A stretch of 64,000 nt of DNA. Origin: Azospirillum brasilense. GTDB lineage: Bacteria > Pseudomonadota > Alphaproteobacteria > Azospirillales > Azospirillaceae. This document shows positions 30,049 to 38,855 of this stretch, in pieces. How positions within the stretch are numbered: position 1 is the first letter of the stretch; every line of letters starts with the position of its first letter. The stretch is taken from contig NZ_QOKV01000028.1 in NCBI RefSeq assembly GCF_008365405.1, forward strand, positions 1-64,000. The letters are read 5' to 3'. The notes under the pieces were generated by a model. That model was given only the letters and a program-made list of their open reading frames with translations, made no database searches and was not told the origin of the DNA. A program made the translations under genes and the position numbers.

Positions 30049-30933
30049 ATGTCGGCCATCATCGTCCAGCTCGTGGTGTCCGGCCTCCTGCTCGGCGGCA
30101 TTTACGCGCTGATCTCGATCGGGCTGACGCTGATCTTCGGCGTCTCCCGCATCAAGAACTTCGCCCATGGCGACTTCGTCATGGTCGGCATGTACCTGAC
30201 CTATGTGCTGAACAGCTGGAGCGGCCTGGACTCCTACCTCGTCCTGCTGATCGTCACGCCGCTGATGTTCCTGTTCGGCCTGTTCCTGTCCTGGGCGATC
30301 ATCCGGCCGATCCAGGGGGCGCCGCAGGTGGCGCAGATCTTCGCCACCGTCGGGCTGGGGCTGGTCCTGCAGAACGTCACGCTGATGATCTTCGGCGGCG
30401 ATTTCCGCACCACCGCGTCGGTGTTCGCCGGCAAGGTGCTGCGGATCGGCGACATCGCCCTGCCGGCGCCGCTGCTGATCGCCTTCGTGGTCGCGATGGC
30501 GGTGGTCGCCGTCATCTATCTGTTCCTGAAGACGTCCTACACCGGCAAGGCGATGCGCGCGGTCGCGCAGGACCGTCGGTCGGCGTCGCTGATGAGCATC
30601 GACGTGAAGGGGATCGACCTGTTCACCTTCGGTCTCGGCACCGCCTGCGCCGGGCTGACCGGCGCCCTGCTGGCGCCGATGTTTCCGGTTTATCCGACGG
30701 TCGGCATCAACCTCGTGCTGATCGCCTTCGTGGTGGTCGTGCTCGGCGGTCTGGGCAGCATCGCGGGCGCCCTGATCGGCGGTCTGGCGATCGGCCTGAT
30801 CGAGACGCTGAGCGGTTTCTTCATCGGTTCCGAGATGCGCCAGATGGCTTACTTCCTCGTCTTCCTGGCCGTGCTTCTGCTCCGTCCCGCCGGGCTGTTC
30901 GGTCAGCGCGGCTCCGAAAAGCTGGGGGCCTGA
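30049..30933 (+). CDS. livH: Branched-chain-type ABC transporter permease LivH
   Basis: A 294-residue inner-membrane permease of the HAAT class. It begins with a hydrophobic helix (LVVSGLLLGGIYALISIGLTLIFG) and the LivH element IKNFAHGDFVMVGMYL. The EAA-like loop is GKAMRAVAQDRRSASLMSID, and VVVLGGLGSIAGALIGGLAIG is typical of the family. It forms the channel with LivM. It is the second gene of the operon, 4 bases after the MaoC stop and 3 bases before livM. Substrate need not be an amino acid: operon partners point to a carboxylic acid. Confidence 0.93.
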   Translation: MSAIIVQLVVSGLLLGGIYALISIGLTLIFGVSRIKNFAHGDFVMVGMYLTYVLNSWSGLDSYLVLLIVTPLMFLFGLFLSWAIIRPIQGAPQVAQIFATVGLGLVLQNVTLMIFGGDFRTTASVFAGKVLRIGDIALPAPLLIAFVVAMAVVAVIYLFLKTSYTGKAMRAVAQDRRSASLMSIDVKGIDLFTFGLGTACAGLTGALLAPMFPVYPTVGINLVLIAFVVVVLGGLGSIAGALIGGLAIGLIETLSGFFIGSEMRQMAYFLVFLAVLLLRPAGLFGQRGSEKLGA

Positions 30934-30936
30934 CCC

Positions 30937-31989
30937 ATGACGCTGACGTCCCTTCTGGCTCCCTACCGGCCGACCCGCAAGGGCCTGCTGCTGTCCCTGG
31001 CGATGGTCGCGGTCCTGGTGGCGCTGCCGTTGATCGCCGCCGATTCCTACACGCTGCACTTCCTCTGGAAGGTCCTGTTCTGGGCGCTGGCCGCCGCCGC
31101 CTGGAACATCGCCGGCGGCTATGCCGGGCAGTTCTCGCTGGGCCATGCGGCGTTCTTCGGGCTCGGCGCCTACGGATCGACGCTGCTCTACATGCATTTC
31201 GGCCTGTCCCCCTGGATCGGCATGTTCGTCGGGGCGGCGGCGGCCGTGGCCTTCGCGACGCTGATCGGCGCGCTGACCCTGCGCCTTCAGGGGCCGTTCT
31301 TCGCGCTGGCCTCCATCGCCTTCGCCGAGGTGCTGCGGATCGCCATCGTCAACTGGCGCTCCTTCACCGGCGGGGCGGAAGGGCTGTCCCTGCCGTTCGA
31401 CCCGAGCTTCGCCAACATGATGTTTTCCGACCGGCTCTGGTACGTCTACATCATGATGGCGGCGCTTCTGGTCGTGCTTCTCATCACCTACGTGCTGGAG
31501 CGCTCCTGGATCGGCTACGCCCTGGCGGCCATGCGCGAGAACGAGGAGGCGGCCGAGGCGCTGGGCATCGACACCGTGCGGACCAAGCTGTTCTCCATCG
31601 GCCTGTCCGCCTTCCTCAGCGCCATCGCCGGCACGCTCTACGCCAACTACATCCTGCTGATCGAGCCGTCCACCGTGCTCAGCATCGGCTTCTCGGTGGA
31701 GATCGCGCTGATCGCCATCATCGGCGGCATGGGCACGCCGCTCGGCCCCGTCCTGGGCGCGGTGCTCATCGTTCCGCTCAGCGAGTATCTCCGCGCGGAG
31801 TTCGCCGGCAGCCTCCAGGGCCTGTACCTGCTCGTCTACGGCGCGCTCCTCATCGTGATGGTCATCGTCCTGCCGCAGGGCCTGATGAGCGCCATCCGCG
31901 CGCCGCGCGCCACCGCCCGGCGCCTGCGCGGGGCGTTCGGCGGGTCCACCCGTCGCCGTCCGGTCCGCGAGGAGAGCCGCCATGCTTGA
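30937..31989 (+). CDS. livM: Branched-chain-type ABC transporter permease LivM
   Basis: A 350-residue multi-spanning permease. LivM motifs are GGYAGQFSLGHAAFFGLGAY, LRLQGPFFALASIAFAEVLR and the cytoplasmic coupling loop GYALAAMRENEEAAEALGID. A positively charged C-terminal tail (RRLRGAFGG...RRRPVREESR) is longer than in many homologues. The stop overlaps livG by eight bases, so translation is probably coupled. It pairs with LivH in the membrane. Confidence 0.93.
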   Translation: MTLTSLLAPYRPTRKGLLLSLAMVAVLVALPLIAADSYTLHFLWKVLFWALAAAAWNIAGGYAGQFSLGHAAFFGLGAYGSTLLYMHFGLSPWIGMFVGAAAAVAFATLIGALTLRLQGPFFALASIAFAEVLRIAIVNWRSFTGGAEGLSLPFDPSFANMMFSDRLWYVYIMMAALLVVLLITYVLERSWIGYALAAMRENEEAAEALGIDTVRTKLFSIGLSAFLSAIAGTLYANYILLIEPSTVLSIGFSVEIALIAIIGGMGTPLGPVLGAVLIVPLSEYLRAEFAGSLQGLYLLVYGALLIVMVIVLPQGLMSAIRAPRATARRLRGAFGGSTRRRPVREESRHA

Positions 31990-32704
31990 AGTCCGGGGCA
32001 TCAGCAAGCAGTTCGGCGGCCTCCGCGCCGTCAACGACGTCCATCTCCGTATTGCAGAGGGCGAGATCGTCGGCCTGATCGGTCCCAACGGGGCCGGCAA
32101 GACCACGCTGTTCAACTGCATCGCCGGGGCCTTTCCGCCGACGGAGGGGCAGGTGCTGCTGGAGGGCAGGAGCATCACCGGCCTGAAGGCGCACCAGGTC
32201 TGCCGCGCCGGGCTGGCCCGCACCTATCAGATCGTGAAGCCGTTCGGCGGGCTGTCGGTGCTCGACAACGTGGTGGTCGGCGCGATCAACCAGACGCACA
32301 ACATCGCCGAGGCCCGCCGCATCGCCGAGGAGGCGCTGGTCCTGACCGGGCTGGCCGACCGCCGCGACATGCCGGCCGCGAGCCTGCCGCTGCCCGGCCG
32401 CAAGCGCCTGGAAATCTCCCGCGCGCTGGCGACCCGGCCGAAGGTGCTGCTGCTGGACGAGGTCATGGCGGGCCTCAATCCGTCGGAGGTGGAAAAGGCC
32501 ATCCTGCTGATCGAGGCCATCCGCGCGCACGGCGTCAGCATCCTGATCATCGAACATCTGATGCGGGTCATCACGGCGGTCAGCGACCGGATCGTGGTCA
32601 TGAACCACGGCAGCAAGCTGGCCGAGGGGCTGCCGGCCGACGTGCTGAACGACAAGGCGGTGATCCAAGCCTATCTGGGGGAGGACTTCGGTGCTCACGG
32701 TTAG
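31982..32704 (+). CDS. livG: Branched-chain-type ABC transporter ATPase LivG
   Basis: A 240-residue nucleotide-binding subunit. Walker A is G-P-N-G-A-G-K-T-T (residues about 36-44), and the Walker B region is VLLLDEVMAGLNPSEVE. The switch His lies in ILIIEHLM. The usual LSGG-type signature is altered to SLPLPGRKRLEISRAL, a form common in LivG-like proteins, where LPxGxQR-like variants occur. The gene overlaps livM and livF on either side, within one transcription unit. The protein couples ATP hydrolysis to uptake with LivF. Confidence 0.92.
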   Translation: MLEVRGISKQFGGLRAVNDVHLRIAEGEIVGLIGPNGAGKTTLFNCIAGAFPPTEGQVLLEGRSITGLKAHQVCRAGLARTYQIVKPFGGLSVLDNVVVGAINQTHNIAEARRIAEEALVLTGLADRRDMPAASLPLPGRKRLEISRALATRPKVLLLDEVMAGLNPSEVEKAILLIEAIRAHGVSILIIEHLMRVITAVSDRIVVMNHGSKLAEGLPADVLNDKAVIQAYLGEDFGAHG

Positions 32705-33392
32705 AAAGCTCGATGCCTTCTATGGCGAGATCCAAACGCTCCACGGAATCGACCTGGACGTCCGGGAAGGCGAGGTGGTGTCCGTCGTCGGCGCCAACGC
32801 GGCGGGAAAGACCACGCTGCTGAACGCCATTTCCGGCACGGTCGAACGGTACGGGCGGGTGTCCTTCTTCGACCAGGACATCGGCTCCCTGCCGCCGCAC
32901 GCGATCGCCCGGCACGGACTGGTCCAGGTGCCGGAGGGCCGGCGGCTGTTCCCCTTCATGACGGTGCGGGAGAATCTGGAACTCGGCGCCTTCGCTCCGC
33001 ACGCCCGCGCCCACCGCGCGGAGAGTCTGGAGAAGGTCTTCGACCTGATGCCCCGGCTGCGGGAGCGCTCGGGCCAGCTCGCCGGCTCGATGAGCGGCGG
33101 CGAGCAGCAGATGTGCGCCATCGGCCGCGCGCTGATGGCGAAGCCGCGCGCGATCATGTTCGACGAGCCGACGCTGGGCCTCGCCCCGATCATGGTCGAC
33201 GTCGTCTTCAAACTGGTCCGCAGCATCAAGGAAACCGGCATCACCATCCTGCTGGTCGAACAGAACGTGAAGCATTCGCTCGCCATGTCGGACCGGGGCT
33301 ATGTGCTGGAAAACGGCCACATCGTCCTGTCCGGCCCGGCGGCCGACCTGCTGACCGACCCGCGCCTGAAGGAAGCCTATCTCGGCGGCTGA
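32691..33392 (+). CDS. livF: Branched-chain-type ABC transporter ATPase LivF
   Basis: A 233-residue ATPase beginning at GTG 32691 and overlapping livG by 14 bases. Walker A is VVGANAAGKTTLLN (Ala replaces the more common Gly in GANGAGKTT). The LivF hallmark ARHGLVQVPEGRRLFPFMTVREN is present, the signature is GSMSGGEQQMCAIGRALM, Walker B is AIMFDEPTLGL and the switch His-equivalent region is ILLVEQNVKHSL. It is full length for the family and is the second ATPase of the heterodimer. Confidence 0.93.
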   Translation: MLTVRKLDAFYGEIQTLHGIDLDVREGEVVSVVGANAAGKTTLLNAISGTVERYGRVSFFDQDIGSLPPHAIARHGLVQVPEGRRLFPFMTVRENLELGAFAPHARAHRAESLEKVFDLMPRLRERSGQLAGSMSGGEQQMCAIGRALMAKPRAIMFDEPTLGLAPIMVDVVFKLVRSIKETGITILLVEQNVKHSLAMSDRGYVLENGHIVLSGPAADLLTDPRLKEAYLGG

Positions 33393-33447
33393 TCCGCGAG
33401 AGGGCAACGGCGCGACGATACAAAACACATAGGGAGGAAAAACCATC

Positions 33448-34704
33448 ATGAGCCTGAAATCCATCCTCGCCGCGGCGGCGATCGCGGCGGCGGCGGCCGG
33501 TGTCGCCGTTCCGTCCCAGGCCGCCGATCCGCTGAAGATCGGCGTCCTCTTCCCGTTGTCCGGCCCGATGGCGCTGATCGGCAACGAGGCCTATCAGGCC
33601 GCCGAGGTCGCCCGCGACATGATCAACAAGCGCGGCGGCGTGCTCGGCCGTCCGGTGACCTACGCCGTCGCCGACGCGCCGGCCCCGACCGCCGCCAACG
33701 CCGAGGCGACCCGGCTGATCGTGCGCGAGAAGGTTCCGGTGATCGCCGGCAGCTACGCCAGTTCGCTGGCCCTGGCCGCCAGCGAGGTGGCGGAGCGCGA
33801 GGGCGCCCTGTACTGGGAGACCATCGCCGTCGCCGACAAGATCACCCAGCGCAAGTACAAGAACACGATCCGCCTGACCTTCAACGCGTCGATGATGGGC
33901 CAGACGGCGGCGGACTTCGCCAAGGACATCTCCGGCAAGCTGGGCAAGGACCCGAAGGATCTGCGCATCGCCGTGATCTCCGAGGATTCGGAATTCGGCC
34001 AGTCAGTCGGCGACGCGGCGGCGAACCAGACGAAGACCCTCGGCATGCAGCTGGTCGCCAACGAGCGCTACAGCCGCACGGTGAACGATCTGTCGTCCCT
34101 GGTGCTCAGCCTGAAGGCGGCCAAACCCGACGCGGTCATCGCGACCTCCTACCTGAACGACGCCGCCCTGTTCTGGCGCCAGGTCCGCGAGCTGGATCTC
34201 CACATTCCGGCCATGATCGGCATCGGCACCGGCTACGCCCTACCCGACTTCCTCGCCGCGACGGGCGCCAGCGCCGACGGCATCTTCGACGTGGACGCCC
34301 CGGCCTCGCCGAACGTCTCCAACCTGCCGGAGGCGACGCAGAAGCTGTACGCGGAGTTCATCGAAGGCTTCCGCGCCAAGGAGAAGCGCGATCCGGGTCC
34401 GCTGGGCCTGATCGCCTTCGGCGGCTTCTGGACCCTGTTCACGGACGTCATCCCGCGCGCGGGCTCGACCGATCTGGCGGCGCTGCGCAAGGCCGCCTAC
34501 GCCACCGACCTGCCGGACGGCAGCCTGCTGACCGGCGCCGGGGTGAAGCTGAACCAGATCGGCGAGAAGGAAGCGGGGCAGAACACCCGGGCGCTGATCT
34601 CGGTCATGCAGTGGCAGGAGGGCAAGCTGCAGGTCGTCTGGCCGCAGAGCGCCGCCAACGCCGAGATGCGCAAGGTTCCCCTGCCCAAGTGGAGCGACCG
34701 GTAA
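33448..34704 (+). CDS. Periplasmic substrate-binding protein of the first Liv system
   Basis: A 418-residue type I periplasmic binding protein. A signal peptide covers about the first 25 residues (an alanine-rich core, cleavage after VPSQA). The mature N-terminus DPLKIGVLFPLSGPMALIGN is the typical LivK-like opening. A strong AGGGAGGAAAAA ribosome binding site precedes the ATG. Binding-pocket residues are too divergent to name a ligand. Its place between livF and an acyl-CoA ligase suggests an organic or aromatic acid. Confidence 0.92.
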   Translation: MSLKSILAAAAIAAAAAGVAVPSQAADPLKIGVLFPLSGPMALIGNEAYQAAEVARDMINKRGGVLGRPVTYAVADAPAPTAANAEATRLIVREKVPVIAGSYASSLALAASEVAEREGALYWETIAVADKITQRKYKNTIRLTFNASMMGQTAADFAKDISGKLGKDPKDLRIAVISEDSEFGQSVGDAAANQTKTLGMQLVANERYSRTVNDLSSLVLSLKAAKPDAVIATSYLNDAALFWRQVRELDLHIPAMIGIGTGYALPDFLAATGASADGIFDVDAPASPNVSNLPEATQKLYAEFIEGFRAKEKRDPGPLGLIAFGGFWTLFTDVIPRAGSTDLAALRKAAYATDLPDGSLLTGAGVKLNQIGEKEAGQNTRALISVMQWQEGKLQVVWPQSAANAEMRKVPLPKWSDR

Positions 34705-34821
34705 CGGCGCCGGGCCATCGGCCCGACGGGGCGTCCCCTCTCCCAGGCTTTGGGGGTGGGGGCGTCCTCTTTCCCCACCGCCCTTCTTTTCAATGGCTCA
34801 TCGGATGCCGACAGGACCGTG

Positions 34822-36426
34822 ATGACGCACATGGCCTCCCCCTTCACCGTCACCCCCATCGACCAGCTGCGCCACGCCGCCGCCACGGCACCCGGCGCGC
34901 GCATCCGATGGAACGAGCACTCCCTGTCCTACGGGGATCTGCTGGACCGCAGCCTGCGCTGCGCGTCGGCGCTCCGGGGGCTCGGCGTCGGTCCGGGCGA
35001 CCGGGTCGCCTTCTGGCTGCCGAACGGCATCCCGTATCTCGACCTGTTCTTCGCCTGCCTGCACATCGGCGCCATCGCCGTCTCGGTGAACACCCGCTTC
35101 CGCCGGGCCGAGGTCGAATCCATCGTCAGCCGCACCGGCGCATCGGCCATCGTCGTCTGGCCCGGCTTCAAGAACATCCCGTTCCTGACCATGCTGGGCG
35201 AACTCGATCCGGCCGCGATGGCGTCGCTGCGTCTGGCCGTCCTGTGCGAGGACGATGGGCGGTCCGGCTTCCCGCTGCCCGGTGTGCGGGTTGTCCATCA
35301 CCGCGACCTGCTGGCCGAAGCGCCCGGGGAAAGCGCCGCGGCACCGGAGCTTCCCTGCATCATCTTTCCGACCTCGGGCACCACCGGTCTTCCCAAATTC
35401 GCCCTGCACCGCCAGGGCGCCGTCGCCCACCACGCCGCGCAGGTGGCGGCCGCCTTCGGCTATGACGCCGCCGACGCCCATCTGCTGCAAGCCATCCCGT
35501 TCTGCGGCGTGTTTGGCTTCTCGCAGTTCGCCGCCACCCTGGCCGGCGCCGCGTCCGTCACGCTGATGAGCCTGTTCGAGCCGGTGGAGGCCCGCGACCT
35601 GATCCAGTCGCGGTCGATCACCCACCTGAACGGACCGGACGACCTCTTCAAGCGCCTGCTCGACGTCTGCCCGGAGGACAAGCCGTTTCCGTCCCTGCGC
35701 GACTGCCTGATCGCCTCCTTCAACCCGACCCTGGCCCTGTTCCCCGAAGAGGCGGAGCGGCGCGGCGTGCCGATGACCAACGGATTCGGGATGAGCGAGA
35801 TCTTTTCGTTCTTCTCGCGACAGGCTCCGAACGCCCCGATCGGCCTGCGCAAGCTGTCCGGCGGCCATCCGGTCAATCCCAAGGCGCGGGTGCGGGTGCG
35901 CGACACCGCCACCGGGCACCTCCTGCCGCCGGGTGGGATCGGCAGCCTGGAGATCGCATCGGACACGCTGTTCTGCGCGTATTTCGGCAATCCCGAAGCG
36001 ACCCGCGCCGCCTTCACCGAGGACGGCTTCTTCATCACCGGCGATCTGGCGACGATGCGGGTGGATGGCGGCTTCATCTTCAAGGGCCGCAGTGGCGACG
36101 TCCTCCGTCTCGGCGGCTTCCTGGTCGATCCGGCGGAGATCGAGGCGGTGCTGCAGCGCGACGACAGCGTGGAGACCGCGGTGGTCGTCGAGGCGGCGAC
36201 GGAGCGCGGCAACAAGCCCGTCGCCTTCCTGCGCCTGCGCGAGGGCGCCGTTCTCGACGAGGCCGCCCTGCGCGAGCGTGTCGGCGCGGCGCTTGCCGAT
36301 TTCAAGATTCCGGCGCGTTTCGTCGTGGTGGACCGGTTCCCGACGGCGATGAGCCCCAACGGAGAGAAAATCCAGCGCGGCAAGCTGAAGGAGCGGGCGC
36401 AGCTGGCTTTCTCCGCAGGCGGCTGA
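34822..36426 (+). CDS. Acyl-CoA synthetase (AMP-forming ligase)
   Basis: A 534-residue ANL-superfamily ligase. The phosphate-binding loop is IIFPTSGTTGLPK and the adenylate motif region is NGFGMSEIFSF. ITGDLATM provides the conserved Asp, and the C-terminal hinge and catalytic Lys lie in GRSGDVLRLGGFLVDPAEIE and NGEKIQRGKLKE. It converts a carboxylic acid to its CoA thioester via an acyl-adenylate. The ATG at 34822 is chosen; 34831 is also possible, and upstream in-frame codons lack family similarity. As part of the MaoC-Liv operon it would trap the imported acid inside the cell. Confidence 0.9.
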   Translation: MTHMASPFTVTPIDQLRHAAATAPGARIRWNEHSLSYGDLLDRSLRCASALRGLGVGPGDRVAFWLPNGIPYLDLFFACLHIGAIAVSVNTRFRRAEVESIVSRTGASAIVVWPGFKNIPFLTMLGELDPAAMASLRLAVLCEDDGRSGFPLPGVRVVHHRDLLAEAPGESAAAPELPCIIFPTSGTTGLPKFALHRQGAVAHHAAQVAAAFGYDAADAHLLQAIPFCGVFGFSQFAATLAGAASVTLMSLFEPVEARDLIQSRSITHLNGPDDLFKRLLDVCPEDKPFPSLRDCLIASFNPTLALFPEEAERRGVPMTNGFGMSEIFSFFSRQAPNAPIGLRKLSGGHPVNPKARVRVRDTATGHLLPPGGIGSLEIASDTLFCAYFGNPEATRAAFTEDGFFITGDLATMRVDGGFIFKGRSGDVLRLGGFLVDPAEIEAVLQRDDSVETAVVVEAATERGNKPVAFLRLREGAVLDEAALRERVGAALADFKIPARFVVVDRFPTAMSPNGEKIQRGKLKERAQLAFSAGG

Positions 36427-36488
36427 AGCGCGGCCCGCATCGCCGCTGACACTCAACAAATCTCGTCGTCGCAAAAAAGGACCCAACC

Positions 36489-37484
36489 ATGGCCGAAACT
36501 TTCAAAGCCTTCGTGATCGAAGACGTGGACGGCAAGCCCAAGGGCGGCTTCAAGCAACTCGCCCTCACCGACCTGCCGGACAACGACGTGTTGGTCGAGG
36601 TCGCCTATTCCACCGTCAACTACAAGGACGGACTCGCGGTCAGCGGCAAGGGGCGCATCGCCCGCAAGTTGCCGATGGTCGCCGGCATCGATCTGGCCGG
36701 CACGGTGGTCGAGTCCCGCTCCCCCGCTTGGAAGCCCGGCGACAAGGTGGTGACCAACGGCTGGGGCCTGTCGGAAACGCAATGGGGTGGCTACACCCGT
36801 TTCCAACGCCTGAAGCCCGAGTGGCTGACCCGGTTGCCGGACGCCTTCTCGTTCGAAGAGGCGATGGGCATCGGCACCGCCGGCTACACCGCCGCGCTGT
36901 GCGTGGATGCGCTGGAGCGGTGGGGCGCCATCCGCCCCGGCGGCAAGGAGGTGTTGGTCACCGGTGCTGCCGGCGGTGTCGGCTCGGTCGCGGTGGCGCT
37001 GCTCGCCAAGCGCGGCTATCCGGTGGTCGCCTCCACCGGCCGTCCGGAGACGCACGATTACCTGCGCGGCCTCGGCGCCGGCGGATTCATCGACCGCGCC
37101 GCTCTCCAGGAGAAGGGCGCCCCCTTGCAGAAGGAGCGCTGGGCCGGCGGCGTCGACTCGGTGGGTGGGCAGACGTTGGTCAATGCGCTGTCGCAGACCG
37201 CGTGGGGCGGCGCCATCGCCGCTTGCGGTTTGGCCGGCTCCTCCGATCTGCCGGGGACGGTCCTGCCGCACATCCTGCGCAGCGTGGCGTTGCTGGGGGT
37301 CGATTCCGTCATGGCTCCGCAGGATCGTCGGGACGCCGCCTGGACGCGGCTGGCCCGCGACTTGGACCGGAGCGCGCTGAAAACGATGTACGAGGTGCAG
37401 CCGTTCGAGGCGCTGCCGGATCTGGCAAGCCGGATCCTGGCCGGTCAGATTCGCGGTCGCATCGTCATCGACGTTCGCGGCTGA
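36489..37484 (+). CDS. acuI: AcuI/YhdH-family acryloyl-CoA reductase-like enzyme
   Basis: A 331-residue zinc-independent medium-chain dehydrogenase/reductase of the YhdH/AcuI family. It has the N-terminal FKAFVIEDVDG, the family segment YSTVNYKDGLAVSGKG, a nucleotide-binding VTGAAGGVGSVAVALLAK, and S-T-G-R-P binding the NADPH phosphate. AcuI reduces acryloyl-CoA to propionyl-CoA. The gene lies 62 bases after the acyl-CoA ligase in the same direction and is followed by hairpins, so it probably ends the operon. The operon may thus handle an unsaturated short-chain acid, or AcuI may detoxify acryloyl-CoA formed during its breakdown. Confidence 0.88.
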   Translation: MAETFKAFVIEDVDGKPKGGFKQLALTDLPDNDVLVEVAYSTVNYKDGLAVSGKGRIARKLPMVAGIDLAGTVVESRSPAWKPGDKVVTNGWGLSETQWGGYTRFQRLKPEWLTRLPDAFSFEEAMGIGTAGYTAALCVDALERWGAIRPGGKEVLVTGAAGGVGSVAVALLAKRGYPVVASTGRPETHDYLRGLGAGGFIDRAALQEKGAPLQKERWAGGVDSVGGQTLVNALSQTAWGGAIAACGLAGSSDLPGTVLPHILRSVALLGVDSVMAPQDRRDAAWTRLARDLDRSALKTMYEVQPFEALPDLASRILAGQIRGRIVIDVRG

Positions 37485-37534
37485 GGAGGCGCCGCCTCCT
37501 CGTGGTGGCCACCCCCCCGCTTCGGGTGGCCACC
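37483..37534 (+). terminator. Two adjacent GC-rich hairpins after the AcuI-like gene
   Basis: GAGGAGGCG-C-CGCCTCCTC (37483-37501) starts inside the stop codon. GGTGGCCAC...GTGGCCACC (37504-37512 with 37526-37534) has a 13-base loop. There is no T-tract. They probably end the MaoC-to-AcuI operon. Confidence 0.5.
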
Positions 37535-37773
37535 GTGCTGGCCAGCTTGACCGAAGCGGGAGGCGAACAGAGAGGATCACCTCCCTTCCGAAGGTGACGC
37601 ACGCGCTGCCCGCACCGCCAATTGGGCGACCGCCAAACACTCGGACCGGGCAATGTATGGCTGTCGGCGGTTTCGCTGCGGGGAATGCCCGCAAGGCTTC
37701 AATGGGCGAACCGGCTGCAGGTGCCCAACGACGCCATCTTTTTTCTTCCCGAGAGATCGAATGCGCTGGACGG

Positions 37774-38769
37774 TCAGCCTTTGGTCGCGGAACCGTGATG
37801 CGAATCCTCCGTTCCGTCCGCTCCCGTCCGGTAGCGGGCGGGGGAAACACCCATGATCCGCCGGAAAGTGGCGCTGAAGGCACTGTCCGACAGGTAGCCG
37901 AGCGACGCGGCGATGGCGGAGATCGGTTCCTGCCCGCGCCGCAGCCGCGTCGCGGCGAGGCGCATGCGCCAGCGCAGCAGGTAATCGATCGGAGGCACCC
38001 CCACACGTTCCCGAAAGGCAGCGGCGAAGCTGGAACGCGACCGCCCGGCGATGCCCGCCAGCTCCGCAAGCGTCCAGTTGCGGCAGGGTTCGGCATGGAT
38101 AGTGCCAAGGGCCCGGCCAATGGAAGGGTCCAGGCTGGCTGCCAGCCAATTGGCGCCCTGCGGCGGCTGTTCGCTCAGATGCGTTCGCAAGGCGTGGACG
38201 AACATCAACCGCAGCAGGTCGTTGCAGGCGAGCTGAGACCCCACCGTCCCGCCGCGCCATTCCCGGTCGAGCTGGTCCAGCAGCCAGCCGACCGGGGCGG
38301 CGCCCGGAGCGCCGCCGCGAATCATCAGCAGCCGCGGCAGCAGGTCGAACAGCAAGCCGCCGTCCAACCGGTCGAACCGCACGCTGCCGCCGAGAAACCG
38401 CACCTCGTCACCGTCGCCGTCAGACGCGCCATCCCCCACGTTGACGCGGGCCTCACCGCCCGGCGCCTGAAACACCTCCGCGGCCGGAACAGGGGGTAGG
38501 TCCGGCGCGCTCGCCAGGACGAAGCCACCGCGCACCACCACGAAGCAATCGCCGGCGTCAAGGCGCTGGGGCGCTTCCGTCCCGTCCGGTCCATCCGCCC
38601 GAATCCAGCAGGTTCCCGCGGTCACCACATTGAACTTGATGGTGTTCGGCGGCTGGAAGCGGATCGACCAGTCACCTCTGGCAGCGAGGCGCGCCGAGCA
38701 CAGGGTCTGGGCCTCCATCAAGCGGAGCACGTCCGACAGCACGTCGGCGGGCGCGTTCTGGACGATCAC
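37774..38769 (-). CDS. AraC-family regulator with cupin-type sensor domain
   Basis: About 331 residues. The N-terminal half is the AraC-binding-like cupin_6 domain (DVLRLMEAQTLCSARL, WSIRFQPPNTIKFNVVTAG). The C-terminal hundred residues carry two HTH motifs: WTLAELAGIAGRSRSSFAAAF, then PISAIAASLGYLSDSAFSAT and FRRIMGVSPARYR. The start is uncertain. GTG at 38769 is chosen because an ATG upstream would run into the divergent SDR gene. By arrangement it regulates the SDR gene at 38856. Confidence 0.88.
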   Translation of the reverse strand: MIVQNAPADVLSDVLRLMEAQTLCSARLAARGDWSIRFQPPNTIKFNVVTAGTCWIRADGPDGTEAPQRLDAGDCFVVVRGGFVLASAPDLPPVPAAEVFQAPGGEARVNVGDGASDGDGDEVRFLGGSVRFDRLDGGLLFDLLPRLLMIRGGAPGAAPVGWLLDQLDREWRGGTVGSQLACNDLLRLMFVHALRTHLSEQPPQGANWLAASLDPSIGRALGTIHAEPCRNWTLAELAGIAGRSRSSFAAAFRERVGVPPIDYLLRWRMRLAATRLRRGQEPISAIAASLGYLSDSAFSATFRRIMGVSPARYRTGADGTEDSHHGSATKG

Positions 38770-38855
38770 GACAGGATTCCGGACGTGGCTGGATGGATCA
38801 TTCCGCGCATATAGGCGACAACGGCTCTCGACGCCACATCCCGCGAGAAGGCCCC

